A stretch of DNA of 28,141 nucleotides from the NCBI GenBank assembly GCA_946480925.1, contig CAMLLU010000070.1, positions 1-28,141 on the forward strand, written 5' to 3'. Positions 22,936 to 28,141 of the stretch are shown piece after piece. This DNA comes from an uncultured Rivibacter sp. Its GTDB lineage: Bacteria > Pseudomonadota > Gammaproteobacteria > Burkholderiales > Burkholderiaceae. Each line of letters starts with the position of its first letter. The first letter of the stretch is position 1. The notes below the pieces were generated by a model. The model saw only the letters and a list, made by a program, of their open reading frames with translations. It made no database searches and was not told the DNA's origin. Made by a program: the position numbers and the translations under genes.

Positions 22936-23607
22936 TCAGCTGACGATCCGCCCCGCCTCGATCCTCACCTGCCGGTCGCAGCGCGCTGCGATGCTGCGGT
23001 CGTGCGTCACCAGCACCAGCGTGGCGCCCTCTTCGCGGTTGAGCTGGAACATCAGCGCCATCACCGTTTCGCCGGTCGCGAAGTCCAGGCTGCCGGTGGG
23101 CTCGTCGGCCAGCAGCACGGAGGGCTTCACGACGAAGGCACGCGCCAGCGCCACGCGTTGCTGCTCGCCGCCCGACAGCACCTTCGGGTAGTGGTTGAGT
23201 CGCTCGCCCAGGCCCACGCGCTGCAGCATCTCGGTGGCCTGCTTACGCGCGTCGCTGCGGCCTTGCAGTTCCAGCGGCAACATCACGTTCTCGAGCGCCG
23301 TGAGGTTGCCCAGCAGCTGAAAGCTCTGGAACACGAAGCCCACACGCTCGGCCCGCACCGCGGCGCGGGCGTCTTCATCGAGCGCGAAGAGGTCGGTGCC
23401 CCCCAGGCGCACGGTGCCGGTGGTGGGCGTGTCGAGCCCGGCGATGATGGACAGCAAGGTGCTCTTGCCTGACCCGGAGGCCCCCACGATGGCCACGGAT
23501 TCCTGCGGTGCGAGCGAAAAGTCGATATCGTGCAGGATCGTCAACACCCCGGTGGAGTCGCGTACCTGCTTGGTGACTCGCTCCACGGCAATGATGGTTT
23601 CATTCAT
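22936..23607 (-). CDS. ybbA: ABC transporter ATP-binding protein, YbbA type
   Basis: The 223-residue ATPase is of the MacB/LolD/YbbA class. It has Walker A GASGSGKST at residues 42-50, Q-loop VFQSFQLLGNLTALENV, signature LSGGEQQRVALARAF, Walker B VLLADEPTG and switch histidine VTHDR. YbbA normally works with the large permease YbbP, encoded directly downstream in E. coli. Here the gene is followed by the convergent exporter gene and no permease is visible, so any partner must be elsewhere. The divergent tesA neighbour, also seen in E. coli, supports the YbbA name over LolD. Only 31 bases separate the two start codons. Confidence 0.9.
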   Translation of the reverse strand: MNETIIAVERVTKQVRDSTGVLTILHDIDFSLAPQESVAIVGASGSGKSTLLSIIAGLDTPTTGTVRLGGTDLFALDEDARAAVRAERVGFVFQSFQLLGNLTALENVMLPLELQGRSDARKQATEMLQRVGLGERLNHYPKVLSGGEQQRVALARAFVVKPSVLLADEPTGSLDFATGETVMALMFQLNREEGATLVLVTHDRSIAARCDRQVRIEAGRIVS

Positions 23608-23638
23608 GTCGTCTGCTTCTTTGTCGTCGGCTGGGCGG

Positions 23639-24280
23639 ATGCGCCGGCACTTTATCCTGGGCGTTTTAGCCGTGGTTTATGCCGTGGGCCTTGCACCTGC
23701 AGCCGCGCAGGCGCAAGGCAAGCGTACGTTGCTGGTCGTGGGCGACAGCCTGTCGGCCGAATACGGCCTGAAGCGCGGCTCGGGCTGGGTCGCGTTGATG
23801 GAGCAACGGCTGGCGAAGGAAAAGCTGCCCGCCACCGTGATCAACGCCAGCATCAGCGGCGACACCACCTCGGGCGGGCGCTCTCGCCTGCCAGCACTGC
23901 TGAAGCAGCACCAGCCCACGCACGTGATCATCGAATTGGGCGGCAACGACGCGCTGCGCGGCCTGCCGATTTCGATGACCGAGACCAACCTCACCGAGAT
24001 GACCCGCGCCGCAAAAGCAGCCGGCGCGAAGGTGATGCTGGTGGGCATGCAGCTGCCGCCCAACTACGGGCGCCAGTACGGCGCCGACTTCGAGGCGCTG
24101 TTCTCGAAGGTCGCCAAGACCGAGGGAGCGGCGTTGGTGCCCTTCCTGCTCAAGGGTGTGGCCGACGTGCCGGACGCGACGGAAAAGTGGTTCCAACCCG
24201 ACCGCATCCACCCCCGCTCGGAGGCGCATCCGTTGATGCTGGACAACGTGTGGTCCGTTTTGCGGCCGTGGTTGAAGTAG
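23639..24280 (+). CDS. tesA: Periplasmic SGNH hydrolase: arylesterase / acyl-CoA thioesterase I
   Basis: From the ATG at 23639 this is a 213-residue protein with a signal peptide (MRRHFILGVLAVVYAVGLAP..., cleavage expected after AQA near residue 25), so it acts in the periplasm. The SGNH catalytic set is complete: Ser37 in GDSLS, Gly in SGDTTSGG, Asn in GGNDALRG, and Asp188/His191 in DRIHP. TesA-type enzymes hydrolyse long-chain acyl thioesters, lysophospholipids and aryl esters. An ATG at 23606 would add 11 residues and overlap the ybbA start codon; the later start leaves a normal signal peptide with GGGCGG just upstream. It converges with phaR across a palindromic repeat. Confidence 0.93.
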   Translation: MRRHFILGVLAVVYAVGLAPAAAQAQGKRTLLVVGDSLSAEYGLKRGSGWVALMEQRLAKEKLPATVINASISGDTTSGGRSRLPALLKQHQPTHVIIELGGNDALRGLPISMTETNLTEMTRAAKAAGAKVMLVGMQLPPNYGRQYGADFEALFSKVAKTEGAALVPFLLKGVADVPDATEKWFQPDRIHPRSEAHPLMLDNVWSVLRPWLK

Positions 24281-24294
24281 ACATTCCAAATTCA

Positions 24295-24379
24295 TTCACC
24301 GCGGAGGCGCGGAGAACGCAGAGATTCGCGGAGGAATACAAATCCTTCTCTGTGCATCCCTCCGCGCCTTCGCGGTGAA
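24295..24379. repeat. 85-bp palindromic intergenic repeat between tesA and phaR
   Basis: Terminal 20-base arms (24295-24314 and 24360-24379) are inverted copies with one mismatch; they begin TTCACCGCG and end CGCGGTGAA. The inside keeps weaker complementarity (CGCAGAGA against TCTCTGTG). Similar repeats occur in other betaproteobacterial genomes as I remember them. Located 15 bases after tesA and 21 bases before the phaR stop, it probably ends both transcripts. Confidence 0.7.
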
Positions 24380-24400
24380 GGCGGTTCGCTCTTCAGCGAT

Positions 24401-25006
24401 TCAGCGCTTGGTGGCGGCCGGCGGCACGAACGGGAACATCGTCTCGGCCTGCTTCTGCATCTGTTCCTGCATCTGCACGAAGAGGTTCTTCGACTGGTCG
24501 AGGTAGTTGCTCATGAGGCCTTGCATCATGGGCGCCTGCACGTTCATGAACTGCGCCCATGACTCGGGGCTGAAGCCCTTGCCGCCCACCAGCCCGCCAG
24601 ATTGTTCGGCAAAGCGGTTCTGCATGTCGATGAAGGCCTGCAGGTTCTTTTCGAGGTAGGTGCCCATGAGGCCCTGCATCGTGTGGCCGTAGAAGCGGAT
24701 GATTTGCGCCAGCATGTTGGTCGAGAACATCGGCACGCCACCCGTCTCTTCCTCCAGGATGATCTGCAGCAGGATGCTGCGCGTCAGGTCCTCGTTGCTC
24801 TTGGCGTCGCGCACCACGAAGTCGCTGCCGTCGAGCACCATCTGCTTCACGTCGGCCAGCGTGATGTAGCTGCTGGTCTTGGTGTCGTACAGCCGGCGAT
24901 TGGGGTACTTCTTCAGCGTGCGTTGTGCGGTGCCCGCGCTCTTGGTGTCAGCAGCGGAAGGCTCGGCGTCGGAACGGCGTTTGGCCTGAGACCTGGCCTG
25001 CGTCAT
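24401..25006 (-). CDS. phaR: Polyhydroxyalkanoate synthesis repressor PhaR
   Basis: The 201-residue protein has the PhaR DNA-binding domain at about residues 29-88 (LKKYPNRRLYDTKTSSYITLADVKQMV, then DLTRSILLQIILEEE). Two downstream PHB-accumulation regulatory segments follow (MLAQIIRFYGHTMQGLMGTYLEKNL and WAQFMNVQAPMMQGLMSNYL). PhaR represses phasin genes and itself, and is released when it binds nascent polyhydroxybutyrate granules. The presence of phaR implies that the organism stores PHB, although no pha synthesis gene is in the window. AGGAG lies seven bases before the ATG. The C-terminal Gln/Met-rich helix may help bind the polymer. Confidence 0.96.
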   Translation of the reverse strand: MTQARSQAKRRSDAEPSAADTKSAGTAQRTLKKYPNRRLYDTKTSSYITLADVKQMVLDGSDFVVRDAKSNEDLTRSILLQIILEEETGGVPMFSTNMLAQIIRFYGHTMQGLMGTYLEKNLQAFIDMQNRFAEQSGGLVGGKGFSPESWAQFMNVQAPMMQGLMSNYLDQSKNLFVQMQEQMQKQAETMFPFVPPAATKR

Positions 25007-25094
25007 GCAATGGCTCCTGTAGGAAGAGCCCGCATTCTAGGTAGTGCCATGCGGGCCGGCGCGAGGGGTTTTCCCCCGTCGGAGCGCCGCCACT
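25007..25094. promoter_or_regulatory. phaR upstream region with a dyad
   Basis: GCCCGCAT (25028-25035) and ATGCGGGC (25049-25056) form a perfect dyad with a 13-base spacer, 22 to 50 bases before the phaR ATG. Since PhaR proteins often repress their own gene, this is a candidate operator. A small GGGG/CCCC hairpin with flanking CGA/TCG (25062-25081) lies nearer the end of the dehydrogenase gene and may end that operon. Confidence 0.4.
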
Positions 25095-26627
25095 TCACAG
25101 GCCGGGCTCCGGCGTGGTGAGCGAAACGCCGAGCTGCGCGCGCCGCCGCAACCACGGTGAAGGCCGGTAGCGCGGGTCGCCGGTGATGGCGGTCATGTTC
25201 TCGAGGATGCCGAGCACGCGCCGGGCCCCGAGCGCGTCGCCCCAGGCGAGCGGCCCGTGCGGGTAGCCCAGGCCCAACGTCACCGCGAGGTCGACGTCGC
25301 CCGGCGTGGCGATGCCCTGCTGCGCGATGTCGCAGCCGATGTTGACGATGCAGGCCAGCACCCGTTGCGCCACGAGTCCTACGCTGTCGCGCACCACGCT
25401 CACCGGCACGCTGTCGGCGCCGAACAGGCCCGCGGCCGCATCGCGATGTTCCGGCAGCGTGACGGGGCTTTGCACCACGGTGCGGCGCCTGCCTTGTGGC
25501 ACCAGCATGTCGAGGCCCACCGTGCGCCGTGCGTCCCAGCCATGGCGGGCGCACAGCGTGCTCACGTCTTCGCCGCTGGGCGTGACGACGATGAGCGCCT
25601 GCGGGCTCGGCTCGGTGGTGTTCTCGGTGGCGGCGCCCAACGATGCGGCCAGTTCACGTGCCTCCTGAGCCCAGCCGGGCACGGTGCTGGCGACCCACAC
25701 GCTGTGTGGTCGTGCCGAGGGCGCTGCAGCAGCCGGCGTCCTCACCTGCTGGCCACCCTCATAGCGGTAGAAGCCCTCGCCGCTCTTGCGCCCCAGCAGG
25801 CCTGCCACGCGCCGCTGAGCCGCCAGCGCCGAAGGCCGGTAGCGCGGCTCGTCGTAGAACTGGCGGTAGATCGACTCCATGACCGGCTGCGACACGTCCA
25901 GCCCGGTGAGGTCCATCAGCTCGAACGGCCCCATGCGAAAGCCCGCCTGCTCACGCAGGATCTCGTCGATCGTCTGCACACCGGCCACGCCCTCGCCCAG
26001 CAGCTTGAGCGCCTCGGTGTTGTAGCCGCGCCCGGCGTGGTTGACGACGAAGCCTGGTGTGTCGAGCGCTCGCACCGGCTGGTGGCCGAAGCGGCGCACC
26101 AGCACCATCAGCGCGTCGCCCACCGCCCGATCGCTACACAAGCCGTCGACGACCTCGACGACCTTCATCAACGGCACCGGGTTGAAGAAATGCAGCCCGG
26201 CCACGCGCTCGGGCCGCCGGCAGGCGGTGGCGATGGCGGTGATGGAGAGCGACGAGGTGTTGCTCGCCAGCACGGCATCGGTTGCGACAGCACCTTCAAG
26301 CTCGGCGAACAGCCGGCGCTTGACGTCGAGGTCTTCGACGATGGCCTCGACCACCACCTGTGCCGGTGCCAGGGCGCCGAGGTCGTGCACCACACGCAGC
26401 CGGTCGGTGGCCGCTGCGGCGGCTTCCGGGGTCAGCTTGCCCTTCGAGGCCAATGTATCGAACGTGTGCTGCAGGGCTTCGCGCGCCTTGGCTGCGGCAT
26501 CGGCCTGCGCATCGAACAGCAGCACCGTGCAGCCGGCCTGCGCCGCGATCTGCGCAATGCCACGGCCCATGGCACCGGTGCCGACGACGGCGAGTTTCAG
26601 GTCAGGTGCTTGCGGGTCGAAGGGCAT
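25095..26627 (-). CDS. 3-hydroxyacyl-CoA dehydrogenase (PaaH-like, two C-terminal domains)
   Basis: This 510-residue NAD-dependent enzyme oxidises 3-hydroxyacyl-CoA to 3-ketoacyl-CoA in beta-oxidation-type pathways. It has an N-terminal Rossmann fold with VVGTGAMGRGIAQIA at residues 14-28, the catalytic segment ASNTSSLSIT and the His-Glu pair in GLHFFNPVPLMKVVEVV. A first C-terminal domain begins GFVVNHAGRGYNTEAL. A second copy near the end (VAQRVLACIVNIGCDIAQQG..DVDLAVTLGLGYPHGP) gives the length of the PaaH type rather than the short FadB2 type. It is the last gene of the livF-thioesterase-Rid operon, seven bases after the Rid stop. The context points to an aromatic-acid or similar CoA-thioester pathway. 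Confidence 0.93.
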   Translation of the reverse strand: MPFDPQAPDLKLAVVGTGAMGRGIAQIAAQAGCTVLLFDAQADAAAKAREALQHTFDTLASKGKLTPEAAAAATDRLRVVHDLGALAPAQVVVEAIVEDLDVKRRLFAELEGAVATDAVLASNTSSLSITAIATACRRPERVAGLHFFNPVPLMKVVEVVDGLCSDRAVGDALMVLVRRFGHQPVRALDTPGFVVNHAGRGYNTEALKLLGEGVAGVQTIDEILREQAGFRMGPFELMDLTGLDVSQPVMESIYRQFYDEPRYRPSALAAQRRVAGLLGRKSGEGFYRYEGGQQVRTPAAAAPSARPHSVWVASTVPGWAQEARELAASLGAATENTTEPSPQALIVVTPSGEDVSTLCARHGWDARRTVGLDMLVPQGRRRTVVQSPVTLPEHRDAAAGLFGADSVPVSVVRDSVGLVAQRVLACIVNIGCDIAQQGIATPGDVDLAVTLGLGYPHGPLAWGDALGARRVLGILENMTAITGDPRYRPSPWLRRRAQLGVSLTTPEPGL

Positions 26628-26634
26628 GGCGGCT

Positions 26635-27033
26635 TCAGTCGGGGATGACCGCCGTCACTTCGATCTCGACCTTGGCCCGGTCTTCGATCAGCGCCGACAC
26701 CTCCACCGCCGTCATCGCGGCGTTGAAGCTGCCGATGAGCTCGCGAAACGCGGCGCCTACCTCGCGATATGCCGCCATGTACTCGCGCTTGTCGGTCACG
26801 TACCACGTCATGCGCACGATGTGTTCGGGCCGGGCACCGGCCTCCTCCAGCACGGCCACGACGTTCTGCAAGGCCTGGCGCACCTGGCCGGCAAAGTCGT
26901 CGGTGTGGAACACGCCGTCGGCGTCCCAGCCCACCATGCCGGCCACGAAGACCATCTGGCCGCGGGCCATCACGCCGTTGGCATAACCCTTGGGACGCGG
27001 CCACCCAGGTGGCAGCAGAACCTTGTTCGTCAT
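26635..27033 (-). CDS. Rid-family (YjgF/YER057c) protein
   Basis: The 132-residue protein has the chorismate-mutase-like Rid fold: NGVMARGQMVFVAGMVGWDADG, then DFAGQVRQALQNVVAVLEEAGA and MTWYVTDKREY. RidA proper hydrolyses reactive enamine/imine intermediates using a conserved arginine before the VEV segment (RSCVEVARL in RidA). The matching stretch here reads MTAVEVSAL, so that arginine is missing and the protein belongs to another Rid subfamily. ATGA overlap with the thioesterase gene and an AGGAG site eight bases before the ATG mark the start at 27033. A longer frame to 27507 overlaps two genes and is rejected. Its role in the pathway is unknown. Confidence 0.9.
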   Translation of the reverse strand: MTNKVLLPPGWPRPKGYANGVMARGQMVFVAGMVGWDADGVFHTDDFAGQVRQALQNVVAVLEEAGARPEHIVRMTWYVTDKREYMAAYREVGAAFRELIGSFNAAMTAVEVSALIEDRAKVEIEVTAVIPD

Positions 27034-27482
27034 CGTTGCATCTCCTCTTGTTCTGCTTCGAAGCGCTGCAGCGCCTGGCGCACGTCCGCCGGCAGCTCGA
27101 CGGCCTTGTGCGTTTCGAGCGAGGTGCACACCAGCACCTGCTTGGCCCGGAAGCGGGCTTCGTCGCCGAGCCGGCAGCCCAGCGAGAGCGCGATGGAACG
27201 GCTGCCCACACGCTCGACGGAAAGACCCATCAGCACCGTCTCGCCCATGCGGCTGGGAGCCGTGAAGTCGACTTCGAGCCGCACGGTGGGCAGGCCGGTG
27301 CGGCGATGGCCCAGCAGCTCGGCATACGGAATGCCCAGGCTCAGGTCGAACCAGTCTTCGACCAGGTTGTTGAGCATGACCATGTACTGCGGGAAGAAGA
27401 CGATGCCCGCCGGGTCGCAATGCGCGAAGCGGATGGTTTGCTGCCGTTCGAAGGCGTGGCGTGTGGCAATGGATTGACTCAT
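27030..27482 (-). CDS. Hotdog-fold acyl-CoA thioesterase (4-hydroxybenzoyl-CoA type)
   Basis: The 150-residue protein shows the 4HBT thioesterase signature near its N-terminus, IRFAHCDPAGIVFFPQY, where the aspartate before PAG is the catalytic residue in 4-hydroxybenzoyl-CoA thioesterase. The remainder (LPTVRLEVDFTAPSRMGETV) fits the single hotdog domain. It hydrolyses acyl-CoA thioesters, possibly aromatic ones, which could release trapped CoA when a pathway stalls. The ATG at 27482 directly follows the livF stop (TGAATG) and the stop overlaps the Rid start, so it is translated with both. Confidence 0.93.
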   Translation of the reverse strand: MSQSIATRHAFERQQTIRFAHCDPAGIVFFPQYMVMLNNLVEDWFDLSLGIPYAELLGHRRTGLPTVRLEVDFTAPSRMGETVLMGLSVERVGSRSIALSLGCRLGDEARFRAKQVLVCTSLETHKAVELPADVRQALQRFEAEQEEMQR

Positions 27483-28141
27483 TCAGACTCCGATGTAGCG
27501 CTTCCACAGGGCAGGGTCGGCGGCCAGCGCTGCCGAAGCGCCCTGCCAGGCGACCCGCCCGCGCTCGATGATGGTGTGCCGGTCGGCCAGGCGCACCAGG
27601 CGCTGCACGTATTTGTCGATCACGAGGATGGTCTGCCCCTGCCCGCGCAATGCGGCCAGGCAGCGCCAGATCTCCTCGCGGATCAGTGGGGCCAGCCCTT
27701 CGGTGGCCTCGTCAAGGATCAGCAGGCGCGGGTTGGTCATCAACGCGCGGCCGATCGCCAGCATCTGCTGTTCGCCGCCCGACAGCTGGTTGCCCATGTT
27801 GTGGCGCCGCTCTGCAAGGCGCGGGAACAGCGCATACACACGCTCCAGCGTCCAGGGCTCGGAAGCCCCGGCACGGTTGGCCGCGAACGCCCGCAGGTTC
27901 TCTTCGACCGACAGGTTCGGGAAGATCTGCCGCCCCTCTGGCACTACAGCCAGCCCCATGCGGGCAATGCGATCGGGCTCCAGGCGCTCGATGCGTTCGC
28001 CAAGGAAGCGCACCTCGCCGCCCTTGGCGCGCACCAGCCCGAGGACGGAGCGCACGGTGGTCGTCTTGCCCATGCCGTTGCGGCCCAGCAGCGTGGCCAC
28101 TTCGCCGGCGGCGATGTTGAAGTCGATGCCGAAGAGCACCT
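27483..28141 (-). CDS. livF: LivF-type ABC transporter ATP-binding protein, N-terminus outside the window
   Basis: The visible 218-219 residues begin VLFGIDFNIAAGE, so roughly 15-20 N-terminal residues are cut off by the right edge. Walker A is GRNGMGKTT, the Q-loop region VVPEGRQIFPNLSVEENL, the signature LSGGEQQMLAIGRAL and Walker B LLILDEATEGLAP. The arrangement VPEGR.IFP..SV.ENL is diagnostic for LivF, one of two ATPases of branched-chain amino acid-type uptake systems. This transporter class also serves aromatic acids such as benzoate and 2-aminobenzoate, and the fusion with catabolic genes here suggests such a substrate. The other transporter genes should lie just beyond the right edge. 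Confidence 0.93.
   Translation of the reverse strand, partial: VLFGIDFNIAAGEVATLLGRNGMGKTTTVRSVLGLVRAKGGEVRFLGERIERLEPDRIARMGLAVVPEGRQIFPNLSVEENLRAFAANRAGASEPWTLERVYALFPRLAERRHNMGNQLSGGEQQMLAIGRALMTNPRLLILDEATEGLAPLIREEIWRCLAALRGQGQTILVIDKYVQRLVRLADRHTIIERGRVAWQGASAALAADPALWKRYIGV

Noticed and set aside
23606..23638. Earlier tesA start at 23606
   Set aside because: It would place eleven polar residues before the signal peptide and overlap the ybbA start codon; 23639 gives a normal leader.
25257..26648. A 463-codon plus-strand frame opposite the 3-hydroxyacyl-CoA dehydrogenase
   Set aside because: Antisense shadow with no domain; the minus strand has an intact enzyme.
1..28141. Prophage, insertion sequence, CRISPR array, tRNA or rRNA
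   Set aside because: No transposase, integrase, phage structural gene, regularly spaced repeat or tRNA-like cloverleaf was found; composition looks uniform by eye.

Overview
The window is about 28 kb of GC-rich, densely packed chromosome from a betaproteobacterium, most likely order Burkholderiales (Rubrivivax/Leptothrix/Ideonella-like). This is inferred from gene order and families: the mltG-tmk-holB-pilZ-tatD operon divergent from ygfZ, a PhaR-type polyhydroxyalkanoate regulator, and intergenic hairpin repeats of the kind common in that order. Nothing looks like a prophage, plasmid, insertion sequence, CRISPR array, tRNA or rRNA. No stretch longer than 300 bases lacks a gene. Placement below order level is a guess.

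Layout. 1-4918 (minus strand) is a tightly overlapping housekeeping operon: mltG, tmk, holB, pilZ, tatD and an exported ankyrin protein. The 5' end of an unidentified gene lies at the left edge. 4966-7199 (plus) holds ygfZ, a DUF4936-type gene and a TANGO2/NRDE gene. A 165-bp imperfect inverted repeat separates these from 7371-8841 (minus), where ispD and ispF of the MEP isoprenoid pathway flank a small addiction-module antitoxin-like gene, each joined by 4-base overlaps. 8931-12362 is mfd. A minus-strand carotenoid oxygenase gene follows, divergent from a plus-strand ethanolamine operon (permease, eutB, eutC; 13977-17558). That operon is preceded by a near-consensus sigma-54 promoter and upstream dyads. 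serB follows, then a three-hairpin repeat.

18520-21856 (minus) encodes a membrane GGDEF-EAL protein, an RraA-like protein and an Lrp/AsnC regulator. The regulator is divergent from a YedA-like exporter. A ybbA-type ABC ATPase (minus) is divergent from tesA (plus); tesA converges on phaR across an 85-bp palindromic repeat. The right end (25095-28141, minus) is one tight operon: livF-type ABC ATPase (cut by the window edge), hotdog thioesterase, Rid-family protein and 3-hydroxyacyl-CoA dehydrogenase. It looks like the distal end of a catabolic cluster for an aromatic acid handled as a CoA thioester, possibly 2-aminobenzoate.

Most genes are ordinary core functions. The observations most worth checking are the orphan antitoxin-like gene inside ispD-ispF, the sigma-54 promoter and dyads before the ethanolamine operon, the 165-bp nested inverted repeat that contains the ispF stop codon, and a hairpin array that either extends tmk or separates mltG from tmk.
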